From UJ101 sp965262705 (lineage in GTDB: Bacteria > Bacteroidota > Bacteroidia > Flavobacteriales > UJ101): a stretch of DNA of 64,000 nucleotides. The stretch lies in NCBI GenBank assembly GCA_965262705.1, contig OZ253556.1, positions 806,001 through 870,000 on the forward strand, written 5' to 3'. Shown here piece by piece: positions 17,807 to 26,734 of the stretch. The translations under genes were made by a program, and so were the position numbers. The number at the start of each line of letters is the position of its first letter. Positions within the stretch are counted from its first letter, which is position 1. The notes below the pieces were generated by a model. It had not been told where the DNA came from, searched no databases, and was given only the letters and a program-made list of their open reading frames with translations.

Positions 17807-18811
17807 CTACCACCACATTTTAAAGGGTTTGTACGGTTCTATTTTCAAAATATGTTTTATCAGTTTATAACATTCTAATTTTATCAGATGTCTATAACTT
17901 ACGGATCGATTTAGAGCACGATGTTGAATAGTCTCTGATAAACGATTTTCAAAAGTTCGTACATAAGCCTTTTTCCCTTTAGGCTTTAATACCACCTTAT
18001 TTACGCTTGTTTCAAAATCATCTTTCTGTAGCATTTTTTTATTTAAAACTTTAAATATCACCCTATCCACCAATAAAGGCTTAAATACTTCTGACAAATC
18101 TAAAGCCAAGGAAAAACGGCGCTCACCTGGTGAATGTAAGAAAGAAATAACGGGGTGCAATGGGGTTTGATGGATGCTTCGCAAGCATTGACTATAACAC
18201 ATCATATTACCAAAAGAAATTAAAGAATTTACCTCATTCTTAGGGGGTTGAATTGTTCTTCTTACCATAGAAAAATCATTTAGTATTAATTCAAACCCTT
18301 CGTAATAGGCCTTGCGTATATTTCCTTCCAAGCCCATTAAATGGGCTATTGTATCAGCATTAGAAAATTCAGTATGGTAGCCTTTTATGGTTTCAATCAA
18401 AGGCAATAAATCCCGGCCTCGTTTATCGTAATACGATAGATTTTTCAACATATTGTGTACTCCACCGTCTAATATTAATTTTGCTAAAGCTAACCGCTCT
18501 CTTTTATTGTCATGCATTCGAGCCTGTGCCATTAGCATTTTACCACTGATCAAAGCCTTTCGAGGCATAAACGAACCGGTATAATTCTCATAATAATCGA
18601 AGAAGTGCACTGGGATCTGCTGTTGCCCTAAGAAATTATAAAGTGCTGAGTTAGCATCCAAGTTACCAAAGGCATAAATTTCATCTACAATTTCTACCGG
18701 CAGAAAACGTGTCTTTTTTTCATTACTATCTTTACTTGCCGGTATAAATTTTAAGGTATTATCTCGCCGTGATAATTCCCCAGAATTAAATAAATAATAG
18801 GTTTTTTTCAT
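17807..18811 (-). CDS. cas1: CRISPR-associated integrase Cas1
   Basis: 334 aa, normal for type I-B Cas1. It integrates spacers together with Cas2. Seen: the N-terminal YYLFNSGELSRRDNTL beta-domain and FNFLGQQQIPVHFFDYYENY-like block; the metal-binding glutamate in HLMGLEGNIRKAYY (about residue 163); and the histidine and aspartate in SFLHSPGERRFSLALDLSEVF. These are the expected E/H/D catalytic residues. It is followed by a MITE and then cas2, and preceded by cas4. Confidence 0.96.
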   Translation of the reverse strand: MKKTYYLFNSGELSRRDNTLKFIPASKDSNEKKTRFLPVEIVDEIYAFGNLDANSALYNFLGQQQIPVHFFDYYENYTGSFMPRKALISGKMLMAQARMHDNKRERLALAKLILDGGVHNMLKNLSYYDKRGRDLLPLIETIKGYHTEFSNADTIAHLMGLEGNIRKAYYEGFELILNDFSMVRRTIQPPKNEVNSLISFGNMMCYSQCLRSIHQTPLHPVISFLHSPGERRFSLALDLSEVFKPLLVDRVIFKVLNKKMLQKDDFETSVNKVVLKPKGKKAYVRTFENRLSETIQHRALNRSVSYRHLIKLECYKLIKHILKIEPYKPFKMWW

Positions 18812-18894
18812 ATAACAGCCATTATATTTTTACTTGAGATCTTTAGCCTGCATTAACTCGCAGTTCAACTTTTTCTTACCCCAACGCCCTCATT

Positions 18895-19398
18895 CTATAA
18901 AATTTCATTGGAATAACAAAAATCATAATACGCGCACTTCTTGCATTTATTTTTTTGGATAACTTCTGGGCAATTTCCTTCAATTAGCCTTTGAATTTCC
19001 TGCTTTATCTCTTCAATACGCTCCCTATCGAACTTTGAGAGCAGCACTTCCTCGGTCTTATGTTCTTTCGGATATTCTATAATACCCCTGACGCCCTGCA
19101 CTCCAGCCGATTCCAACACATAGATATAGTACTTCAATTGCCACAAATGAGACTCATGCTCTTTTCTTGATTTTTTTATCTCGTGAATTATTTTGTTTTT
19201 ACTGTCATAATAATCTATTTTTATCCCGCCCATTTCTAACTCCTTATATCGCTCAGCACGCTGTGAATAGCTACTTTCATGTATTATTTTTCCCTCATAA
19301 ACCAAATCGCTGGTATGCTCCATGTGAATGCCATGATTAAATAACCATAACTTGCGATGGCATACCCAATAATAATTAAAATGTGTTCCAGTGATCAT
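18895..19398 (-). CDS. cas4: CRISPR-associated exonuclease Cas4
   Basis: 167 aa. It trims pre-spacers and helps select PAMs. The first cluster cysteine is in YYWVCHRKLWLF (Cys13) and the other three are in KCKKCAYYDFCY near the C-terminus, giving the [4Fe-4S] site. The RecB-like nuclease core has IKIDYYD, HEIKKS and QLKYYIY. It lies between cas7 and cas1 in the same direction. The 83-bp gap to cas1 contains a short scrap (ctttagcctgcattaactcgcag) related to the MITE interior. Confidence 0.93.
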   Translation of the reverse strand: MITGTHFNYYWVCHRKLWLFNHGIHMEHTSDLVYEGKIIHESSYSQRAERYKELEMGGIKIDYYDSKNKIIHEIKKSRKEHESHLWQLKYYIYVLESAGVQGVRGIIEYPKEHKTEEVLLSKFDRERIEEIKQEIQRLIEGNCPEVIQKNKCKKCAYYDFCYSNEIL

Positions 19399-19451
19399 AG
19401 CGAGTCAAATTAGAAATCATAAGGGATAAAAAAAGAAAAAATTTATGTATT

Positions 19452-20516
19452 TTATCCTGCCTGAGTATTTGCTAATGGATGTTCGTAGTCAAAGGCTGTC
19501 ATCATTTCAATAAGTTTTTCTTTAGCCCTATCAAGGGCATCAAAACTTTCTGATTTAGTGCGGATATAACCGCCGGCAGCCAACGTTACATAAGTTGAAA
19601 CCCCATCCAAATCTTCCGCTACAATTGGGGTAGCTTTATCATCTTCCTCTTCAGATAGTTTAGCACGGATGCTGGCAGCTATTTTATTGGCATTATCGCT
19701 AAGGGTAACCGCTAAGGTTTCCATCAGGCTAAAAGTGCGTGCTTGATTTGAGGTAATATGCCACTCAATAATAGCCTCAGCCAATGCTGGAATTAATCGT
19801 TCACGAACCGTTGCAGGAGCAACTAAACATTTTCCAAAAACATTTTCTGATTCTATCCATTCCTTTTCGCGCAAACGGGTTTCAGTCTCGGGTGATACCT
19901 CCGGCTCAAACGGGTCTAGTTTAACGCAGAATAAGCGACGTAAATCAATCGCAATATCCATGACAAATAACCCTCCAGCACGACGATTATTTGGGATCCA
20001 CTTACGACTAAGGCTTCGGTCTTTCCCCTTCAATAATACTTCAATCTCTTCTGTTGTTAAAGTCTCTCCCTTTTCGTTTCGTACAATCACTTGATTATTA
20101 GAGTAATCGCTTCGATCAAAAGAAATATTTTCATTTTCTACACCTGCTAACAATGGATGTAAACCGCGCATTGCCGAAATAGAAAGCGGACTACGGCGTT
20201 TTACTGTTCTTTCACTACCTCCTTTAGCTGCTTTCATCCAGCCCCCCAATAGCTGATCAGGGTAGAATGGATCACAAGTCGCAAATACTTCCCCTTCTTT
20301 AAGTTCGCCTTTTTTATTCACATCAAATAGAAATGTTGTGGGTGCTGGTGGCTCGTTTAACACGGAACTTAGTTTCTCTAATATAGAACGTTTTATTTGT
20401 TGCCCACTTGAATAAGGGATATTACGCTTGAATAGTGAATCGTAATAATATTTTTGTCCGTCTTGAACGCAGAATACAGTGTGTTCTGCTCTTTTTAATG
20501 TTTTGATATAAATCAT
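19452..20516 (-). CDS. cas7: Cas7-type backbone subunit (Csp1/DevR-like)
   Basis: 354 aa. It forms the crRNA-binding backbone of a type I Cascade complex. The call rests on its place between cas8 and cas4 and on features of Cas7: an N-terminal RAMP-like strand (MIYIKTLKRAEHTVFCV), RRSPLSISAMRGLHPLLAG, GLFVMDIAIDLRRLF and NNRRAGG, and the C-terminal TYVTLAAGGYIRTKS. In the older 'PGING' naming this position is csp1. Upstream lie a duplicated cas8 tail, a stub of a second cas7 and an IS5 element, so cas7 is now nearly 2 kb from the full cas8. Whether it has its own promoter is unclear. Confidence 0.85.
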   Translation of the reverse strand: MIYIKTLKRAEHTVFCVQDGQKYYYDSLFKRNIPYSSGQQIKRSILEKLSSVLNEPPAPTTFLFDVNKKGELKEGEVFATCDPFYPDQLLGGWMKAAKGGSERTVKRRSPLSISAMRGLHPLLAGVENENISFDRSDYSNNQVIVRNEKGETLTTEEIEVLLKGKDRSLSRKWIPNNRRAGGLFVMDIAIDLRRLFCVKLDPFEPEVSPETETRLREKEWIESENVFGKCLVAPATVRERLIPALAEAIIEWHITSNQARTFSLMETLAVTLSDNANKIAASIRAKLSEEEDDKATPIVAEDLDGVSTYVTLAAGGYIRTKSESFDALDRAKEKLIEMMTAFDYEHPLANTQAG

Positions 20517-20539
20517 TGCTATAATATTTAAGTTTTTAT

Positions 20540-20845
20540 TTATGAATTTCTTTCCTGATAAGCGTAATCAAATTTGAGTAATACGACAAAATAGCCGAAA
20601 TCTTCAGCAGTCATTAAATGCACTTTATCGCGTAGTATTTCAATAGTTTTCGACAATTCTGGTTCAACATCCTTAAGCAAGGCTGCTAATCCATATAGAA
20701 ATTGTTTTTTCGCTTTTGCCTGAAGCAATTTATGCTCGATCAGGTTAGCTCTATCCCGTTTTTTTGCACCTGCCCTGTATTGTCTCAAAGTCTTTGCTAC
20801 CTCCTCAGAATAATGGAGGTCTTCTTGTTTGTTTTTTGTAGTCAT
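20540..20845 (-). CDS. free-standing copy of the Cas8 C-terminal domain; candidate Cas11-like small subunit
   Basis: 101 aa, about 80% identical (80 of 101 positions counted by eye) to the last 101 native residues of the 476-aa Cas8 at 22472-23902. The first about 50 and last about 30 residues are nearly the same; differences cluster at positions 51-71. The ORF starts at ATG 20845, at the same methionine that lies inside full cas8 (start MITKNKQEDLHYSE). Four codons before it the duplicated frame has a TAG where full cas8 has TGG (Trp), so this piece can only be made as a separate protein. In several type I systems a small subunit (Cas11) is translated from an internal start in the large-subunit gene. 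This ORF may be such a subunit on its own gene, or just a decaying duplicate. It ends 23 nt before cas7. Confidence 0.65.
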   Translation of the reverse strand: MTTKNKQEDLHYSEEVAKTLRQYRAGAKKRDRANLIEHKLLQAKAKKQFLYGLAALLKDVEPELSKTIEILRDKVHLMTAEDFGYFVVLLKFDYAYQERNS

Positions 20846-21244
20846 TGCTAATAACTAAGTTTTATATATTATAAATGAAATTAAATTGTCATAATCTTTT
20901 TTATTGTTTTATCCTTTGTTCTTCATAAGCATCCTTCGTTTCACCTTTTTTCTCAGTAACTTTTTTCGAGGAATAATTGGGCATTTTGGCTTTATCGAAA
21001 AAATCCCGGAGGCCACTGGGTGATGTGAAGGCAAAAAATTATTATCAACTGAATATCGTACTGATTGTTCGTTTAACACACGACTTAATATATCCATTAC
21101 CGAAAAATTTACTTTTTGTCTGCTTGAATAGTGAATCGTAATAATATTTTTGTCCGTCCTGAACGCAGAGTACGGTGTGTTCTGCTCTTTTTAATGTTTT
21201 GATATAAATCATTGCTATAATATTTAAGTTTTTATTTATGAATT
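20846..21244 (-). pseudogene. duplicated cas8/cas7 junk: stub of a second cas7 start and broken cas8 segment
   Basis: Going leftward from the IS5 element, 21214 to about 21120 repeats the first codons of cas7 (MIYIKTLKRAEHTVFCVQDG). Then a shortened, diverged stretch follows (NGYIKSC / DILSRVLNEQ, similar to SILEKLSSVLNEP in cas7). From about 21022 it switches to cas8 (LRDFFDKAKMPNYSSKKVTEKKGE) and ends at a stop near 20900. This is the scar of a duplication of the cas8-end/cas7-start segment with internal deletion. No functional product is expected from this part. Confidence 0.75.
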
Positions 21245-22517
21245 AAGACCGTTGCAAAAAGTTTGAATGGGATTTATAATCTTTGTTTTTTAGTTTTTTT
21301 ATTTTACTATTTACTTATTGATAGGTTTTTCACTGTTTTTTCATGGATTTATTGACTATAAATACGCTTTTATCCTCTTGTTTTACTCTATTTTTAACGA
21401 TTAGACGCAAGTATCCCTGGACTCCGATATAAATTATAACTTATCGCCTCCATCAGGTTTTGCGTATGCATCTTTGCTATCCCGCTATATCTTGCCACTC
21501 CACCTGAAAACCACCGCTTTATGCTTCCGAATGTGCGTTCTATTTTAAATCTTGTTTCCCCTACTCGTTTATTGAACTTCTTCTGACTATCGGTTAATGG
21601 CTTTCCCCTTTTCGCTTTCTTCAGTATATGATTCTTCAACTTTCTCCTATTTAACAAACTCGCATTTCTCTCTGATTGATAGCCCTTATCCCCTTTTAAG
21701 GGGATACCCACTGGCAGCTCTGCTGACGCTAAAACCTCCTCTAAATTGCTCACTTCATTTACACTTGCTTTCGTGCTTACTACTCCAAGTACCAACCCTT
21801 CTTCATCGGTAACATAATGCTTTTTATAGCCATAATAATACTTGCCTCGCTTTTTTAACCAAGCCCCTTGTTTATCTACACTTGCCTTATCCTCTTTTTT
21901 TACCCTCGCCTCTTTTTGCTCTCCGATATCCTCGGTAATCTTATAACTAACCTTGCCTTTCGGTTTTAATGAAGTCTCTACTACACTCGCGTCTACTATC
22001 GCTCCTTTTTTGATGATGATTTGATGGCGTTCTAATTGAACGTTAATCTCCTTAAATAAACGCTCGTAGGCATTCGCCTGTGTCATCAATGTTCTAAATC
22101 TACTCAAAGTACTATGATCAGGCGAGGATTGTTCTATGTGTAAACCACAAAAATAACTGAAGGAAAGACTGTCATTTATCCTATCTTCCACTTCGTAATC
22201 GCTTAAGCCATACCAAGTTTGTAATAAACACATCTTAAATAATAATAAACCATCATCACTCGGACTGCCCGTCGCACTTTTCCCCTTATTATAATGGTCA
22301 TCTATTATTTTACTTATTTTTTTCCAGTCTAACAAATTGTTTAACTGCGTGAAAAAAGACTTTTTTATCTTTCTTGTGCGTAAATCACAAATACTATCGG
22401 CTAAAGTAGGATGATGATATATTTTCATGCCATAAATATACTATCTTTTTAGCTAAAATAGCTGCTTAGTATCACCTTTTTTTTATATCTAATCTTTCAT
22501 TACCTTGCAACGGTCTT
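21245..22517 (-). mobile_element. intact IS5-family insertion sequence (1273 bp)
   Basis: The terminal inverted repeats are aagaccgttgcaa (21245-21257) and its complement (22505-22517). The target duplication is gaatt on both sides; the original site (tttatgaatttctttc) survives uninterrupted in the duplicated copy near 20536-20551. The element carries one transposase gene. It is inserted in the last codons of cas8. Fragments of the same family lie at 108-625, 33918-34386, 35694-35789, 55608-55822 and 56387-56984, and its TIR is shared with the MITEs. Confidence 0.95.
21394..22428 (-). CDS. IS5-family transposase (intact)
   Basis: 344 aa DDE transposase. The N-terminal DUF772-type domain has LLDWKKISKIIDDHYNKGK, LLLFKMCLLQTWYGLSDYEVEDRI and PDHSTLSRFR. 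The catalytic core has GAIVDASVVE (first Asp), PLKGDKGYQSERN (second Asp) and RFKIERTFGSIKRWF (Glu). It is the only full-length copy in the window and could act in trans on the MITEs, which share its terminal repeats. The start ATG (22428) lies about 75 bp inside the right end. Confidence 0.95.
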   Translation of the reverse strand: MKIYHHPTLADSICDLRTRKIKKSFFTQLNNLLDWKKISKIIDDHYNKGKSATGSPSDDGLLLFKMCLLQTWYGLSDYEVEDRINDSLSFSYFCGLHIEQSSPDHSTLSRFRTLMTQANAYERLFKEINVQLERHQIIIKKGAIVDASVVETSLKPKGKVSYKITEDIGEQKEARVKKEDKASVDKQGAWLKKRGKYYYGYKKHYVTDEEGLVLGVVSTKASVNEVSNLEEVLASAELPVGIPLKGDKGYQSERNASLLNRRKLKNHILKKAKRGKPLTDSQKKFNKRVGETRFKIERTFGSIKRWFSGGVARYSGIAKMHTQNLMEAISYNLYRSPGILASNR

Positions 22518-23902
22518 GAATTTCTTTCCTGATAAGCGTAATCAAATTTGAGTAATACGACAAAATAGCCAAAATCTTCAGCAGTCATTAAATGCACTTT
22601 GTCGCGTAGAAATTTAACTGTCTCCAACCGTTCCGAATCAACATTCTTAACCAAGGTTTCCAACTTATCTAGAAATTGTTTTTTCGTTTTGGCTTGAAGC
22701 AATTCACGCTCGATCAAATTGGCTCTATCTCTTTTTTTTGCACCTGCCCTGTATTGTATCAAAGCCTTTGCTACCTTCTCAGAGTAATGGAGGTCTTCTT
22801 GTTTGTTTTTTGTAATCATTGCTAATAACCAAGTTTTATATGTTCTAAATGAAATTAAATTGTCATAATTTTTTTTATATTCTTTTTTCTTTCTTTCTTC
22901 ATAAGCGTCTTTTGTTTCACCTTTTTTCTCAGTAACTTTTTTTGAAGAATAATTAGGCATTTTTGCTTTATTAAAAAAATCCCGTAGCCCTTCGGGCTCT
23001 AAAGCTTGTAAACCAATAGCTCCTAATTCGCAAGCTCGTTTTATATGAATTCCAAAAAGACTTTCATAATCCTTCTTTTGTGCCAATGCATCACTTTCGC
23101 CAAACAGGGTTTTATAGATATTCAAAATAGAACGTCCCGGTTGAAATGTGAAGGGAATAAACCCCATCGTTTTATTGGTTTGTCCAAGGCTATACACATA
23201 AGCAGTTACTGTTTCATCACTCAAATCTCTGGAAAGATTAAAATATAATTTTGCCCAGAAAATGGTTTTTACCTCTATTTGTTTTTCATCCTGATTAAAG
23301 AAAGTTTGTACAGAATTGAAATCGGGGTCCTCTTCAAAGTCTCTACTATAAGCATAATTAAGCCATTGTCCGTTCCAGGTGTTGATTTGATTTCCCCGCA
23401 TTTTGCTTAGCGTAGGGTCATTTAGAAAACGACGATACACTTTCCAACCCTCATAAAGTTTTAACAGGATTTGTGGATGATCGAAAAAAATAGAATATCC
23501 TCCCGCCACACCTATTCCCAGCCCGCTTCCAATCCAAGACAAATAAACCTCTTCAGCATCAGATGGAAAATCTAAATCTGTAACCAAGCCAGAAGTAGTT
23601 GCAAACTCCTTTTCTTCTGATGCCGGAAAGCCAATACTAATACTAGCGTCTCGCAGTCCTGCATCAATTTTTGCATGCAAATTGTTTAACTTTTCTAATC
23701 GCTCTTCGTGAGTTAACAGTTTAGGCTTTTGTCCCTTTTTCATCTGTACAAAAGGTGAGTTTGTAATCCATTGCATGTATTTCGGATGATCAAAAAACAA
23801 CGAGAAATACTCTTTCTCAAAAAACTCTTTAGCTGAGTATTCCTTTTGATATTTGCTGTTCCAAGCATCTAAAAACTTACGTCCAATAGTTACTGCAATC
23901 AT
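22472..23902 (-). CDS. cas8: Cas8-type large subunit of a type I Cascade (Csp2-like), with IS-derived tail
   Basis: 476 aa. It is assigned as the large subunit by position between cas3 and cas7 and by size; no familiar Cas8b signature was recognised, so the subfamily is open. The last native codons (YAYQERNS) run directly into the IS5 right end, which replaces the stop and adds 14 residues (RPLQGNERLDIKKR). The original stop is visible in the duplicated copy at 20540. The last about 115 residues (from an internal Met at ITKNKQEDLH) are lysine-rich and helical, the region that acts as Cas11 in related systems. cas3 ends 3 nt upstream, so the two are co-transcribed. Confidence 0.8.
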   Translation of the reverse strand: MIAVTIGRKFLDAWNSKYQKEYSAKEFFEKEYFSLFFDHPKYMQWITNSPFVQMKKGQKPKLLTHEERLEKLNNLHAKIDAGLRDASISIGFPASEEKEFATTSGLVTDLDFPSDAEEVYLSWIGSGLGIGVAGGYSIFFDHPQILLKLYEGWKVYRRFLNDPTLSKMRGNQINTWNGQWLNYAYSRDFEEDPDFNSVQTFFNQDEKQIEVKTIFWAKLYFNLSRDLSDETVTAYVYSLGQTNKTMGFIPFTFQPGRSILNIYKTLFGESDALAQKKDYESLFGIHIKRACELGAIGLQALEPEGLRDFFNKAKMPNYSSKKVTEKKGETKDAYEERKKKEYKKNYDNLISFRTYKTWLLAMITKNKQEDLHYSEKVAKALIQYRAGAKKRDRANLIERELLQAKTKKQFLDKLETLVKNVDSERLETVKFLRDKVHLMTAEDFGYFVVLLKFDYAYQERNSRPLQGNERLDIKKR

Positions 23903-23905
23903 AGT

Positions 23906-26074
23906 TTACAATATTTGATAGTTGACATCTAATTTAGCTGTTTTCAATTCGTTCATATTCAATCCAACTTCTTCAGAATAGGCAGCGTCGGGAACAATAA
24001 AAGGCTTGTTTCCTTCATGTATTTGATTAAATTGACGCACAGCCCAATATCTTATAGGAATCTCCATCTGCATTCGTTCTTCAAAGTTGCCGGCTAAGTA
24101 AGGTTGTTCGTCTGCTTCTACAATACAGGCTACACTATCGATATCTAACCGTTCGAGCAGTAACGATTTAGGTCGGTGTGTCAATTTACCAATGTTCCAT
24201 TTACCCGATTTTTTAAAAATGGCATGTTCTTCTATTTCAGGCATTTCAATCACCGGAAATACCGCATCAATTTTTTGTTGAATATCCTGCTCGTACAATA
24301 CTTCTCCATCCGGTAGTTGTGCATAGCTGTCCTGCAAAATTTTCAAATCGTAAGGCTTTGCTTCCTTTTCAGTCTCAGGCGGCGCAATTACATATACAGG
24401 TTTAAACGTCCCCATGGCTTGTTCATTTCGTTTTCGGTTAATCCGTCCAAAGCGTTGAATTAGCGAATCAAGTGGCGCACATTCAGTGACCATTAAATCA
24501 AAACTGATATCCAAACTTACTTCAACAACCTGAGTAGAAACAACTATACAGGCTTCCTCGGAAGTATTAAATTGTTTTGTTGGTTTGCCGTCTTTGCCCA
24601 TCCCCATCAACTGCTTTTCCATTTGTTCTCTTGCTCCACGTTTAAAACGGCTGTGCAAAAGCATAGAATGGATACGCGGATGCTTCGCTCTTACCTGCTC
24701 AAAAATCTGCTGAGCGGTTTGCACACGGTTACAAACTAACAATACTTTCTGGTCTTCTTTAATAGCTTGCTCTATAATAGGGAAAGCGGTATCCCATGAA
24801 TCAGTCTTATAGACTTTATGTCGATTGAACTGATCTAATTCTTTATCGGTTAATTTTACTTCCAATACATTTTCTTCCTCTAGCAATGCTAAAATTTTAT
24901 TGTACAAGTCAGAAGGCATAGTAGCAGTGCCTATATGAATACGGCAGCCTAAATTTTTTAATACGTGAACAATCTTGAGTACAATGGCGCGGGTAATATC
25001 GGTGTAAGTATGAATTTCGTCCAAAATAACATCACAACCTTTTATGTCAATTAAAATAGCTTCATAACCATTCGTTCCAAATACGATTCCTGCAATTTGG
25101 TGCGGGGTCAGTATTTTTATAGATGACCCCACATGCCCTTGAATTATTTTTTCTTCAACAGTTTTGCCTTTTATAGCCAGTGATGAAGCAGAATGCAGCA
25201 GACGAATGTCCAATTTGGGATTATCATTCTTCAAATCCGCTGAAACTCGCTGAAACATGGCATTAATAGATGCCTGGAATGGTAACGTATAAAACACTCG
25301 CCCCTTGCAGCGTCGAAACAGAAAATCGGTTTTACCTGCCCCAGTACAAGCAACCACTAACGTATGCGGCTTACTAGAATCTGTTGATTTTAAGGAAAGG
25401 GGGTAAAGTATATGCGCGCGATTGAAGAAACTCAGATTGGGCTTTTGGAATAATGGTTTTACGTACATTTCCGTTTTATCGATCAAAGCCGATGCAAAAT
25501 GATCCGCAGCCTGCAATAATCCACGATCAATAGAATAGCCTTTTTCTTTAAACCGTTTCAAGCAATATTTATGTACATGAAAAAAGTTTTCTTCTACTTC
25601 TTTTCTTGATAAAGGAGTTACTTTTACCCCTAATTCAGAAAGAATATCCAACGCACTAGGACTCCATTTTTCCCAATCAGAAACATGAAATTCAAAAACT
25701 TCTTCGGGTTCATATTCCTCTGTCAAATCAAGCAAGCCTTTTTGTCTTACATCTCCTCGTATCGATTTATGGTGAGCAATTACCATATCTATCAAAGTCG
25801 GTTGAATGGCTTCATCAAATAATGAAATAAATAAGCAAGAAGTAATTTCATGCCGAAATGGGAAGTCTCCGATTCGTATCTTTTCTATTAATCGTCGTTG
25901 AAATTCCGGATGTGCTTTCCCAATATCGTGCAAGATGGCACCGTAACGAGCCAATTCAACATCAACCCCTATGCTTGTGGCTGCCTTTTCTGCAATCATA
26001 GCAACCTGCTCAAGATGGGTTACCAATGGTGTAAAGTCGGGTTTCCCCTTTGCTTTTATTTCCGGGCAAATCAT
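23906..26074 (-). CDS. cas3: CRISPR-associated helicase/nuclease Cas3 (HD + DExH)
   Basis: 722 aa, full-length Cas3. The HD nuclease domain comes first: His20 in THLEQ, HDIGKAH (49-55), and AHHKSIRGD. The SF2 helicase follows: Walker A in ACTGAGKTD (about residue 245), DExH box as ILDEIHTY, HIGTATMPS (motif III), STQVVEVSLDISF and QRFGRINRK (motif VI). It unwinds and degrades target DNA recruited by Cascade. Its ATG overlaps the cas5 stop (ATGA-type) and cas8 starts 3 nt after its stop, so it sits in a tight operon. Confidence 0.97.
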   Translation of the reverse strand: MICPEIKAKGKPDFTPLVTHLEQVAMIAEKAATSIGVDVELARYGAILHDIGKAHPEFQRRLIEKIRIGDFPFRHEITSCLFISLFDEAIQPTLIDMVIAHHKSIRGDVRQKGLLDLTEEYEPEEVFEFHVSDWEKWSPSALDILSELGVKVTPLSRKEVEENFFHVHKYCLKRFKEKGYSIDRGLLQAADHFASALIDKTEMYVKPLFQKPNLSFFNRAHILYPLSLKSTDSSKPHTLVVACTGAGKTDFLFRRCKGRVFYTLPFQASINAMFQRVSADLKNDNPKLDIRLLHSASSLAIKGKTVEEKIIQGHVGSSIKILTPHQIAGIVFGTNGYEAILIDIKGCDVILDEIHTYTDITRAIVLKIVHVLKNLGCRIHIGTATMPSDLYNKILALLEEENVLEVKLTDKELDQFNRHKVYKTDSWDTAFPIIEQAIKEDQKVLLVCNRVQTAQQIFEQVRAKHPRIHSMLLHSRFKRGAREQMEKQLMGMGKDGKPTKQFNTSEEACIVVSTQVVEVSLDISFDLMVTECAPLDSLIQRFGRINRKRNEQAMGTFKPVYVIAPPETEKEAKPYDLKILQDSYAQLPDGEVLYEQDIQQKIDAVFPVIEMPEIEEHAIFKKSGKWNIGKLTHRPKSLLLERLDIDSVACIVEADEQPYLAGNFEERMQMEIPIRYWAVRQFNQIHEGNKPFIVPDAAYSEEVGLNMNELKTAKLDVNYQIL

Positions 26075-26673
26075 TTGAATTCATTTTTAACAGGATTACC
26101 CAAAATTTTTAACCATCCATACATTGGCCGGTTTTCATCCATTCGATTATAGCCAACTAAAAACGATTTTTCGTTTTTCTCCATTATCAGTTCAAAACCG
26201 TAAAAGAGTTCATCGTTGGTGTCAAATTCATTTTCTGTTACTTCTAAAATCTCTTCATCAGGATAAATTATGTCTTCGTTACGAGCCAAACAAATGTGTT
26301 GTTTTGCTGCTTGTTCAGCGTCTTCAAATTTTGAAAATGCCAAATAAAGAACGGGGTTTACCATTACGCCTCGCATTAAAATAGTACGCGGCCGTTCAGA
26401 GATTCGATTTCGTTTTTTTCCTTTGGCATTCCATCCGCGCGATTGTATCTGCTCCTGTTGTTGTGACACTTGCTGATAGGTTAGTCGATGACGTTTAATC
26501 TTATAAATGTCAAAATCAGCATGCAACAATTCTGGAAACAATTTGCGTTCTATCCCTGCTACAATGGATGGCGTAAGAAACTGCTGGCTATAGGTTTCGC
26601 TATCTCTTACGGCGGTCCAAGGTTTTATAAAACCGAAAGGCCCCGTGTATTTAACAATATAAAGATGCTGCAT
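26071..26673 (-). CDS. cas5: Cas5-type Cascade subunit
   Basis: 200 aa. It binds the crRNA 5' handle in Cascade. Support: position between cas6 and cas3, length, and the N-terminal strand HLYIVKYTGPFGFIKPWTAVRDSETYS with the GPFGFIKPW loop, followed by QQFLTPSIVAGIERKLFPEL. It overlaps cas3 by 4 nt. In Bacteroidota loci of the old 'PGING' layout this gene is called cas5p. Call is from context plus general RAMP-like features. Confidence 0.85.
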   Translation of the reverse strand: MQHLYIVKYTGPFGFIKPWTAVRDSETYSQQFLTPSIVAGIERKLFPELLHADFDIYKIKRHRLTYQQVSQQQEQIQSRGWNAKGKKRNRISERPRTILMRGVMVNPVLYLAFSKFEDAEQAAKQHICLARNEDIIYPDEEILEVTENEFDTNDELFYGFELIMEKNEKSFLVGYNRMDENRPMYGWLKILGNPVKNEFK

Positions 26674-26734
26674 TTTTATCTTATTATGATTGAGTTTAAA
26701 ATGTATGTTTTAATCGAACTATTAGCCCTATTTT

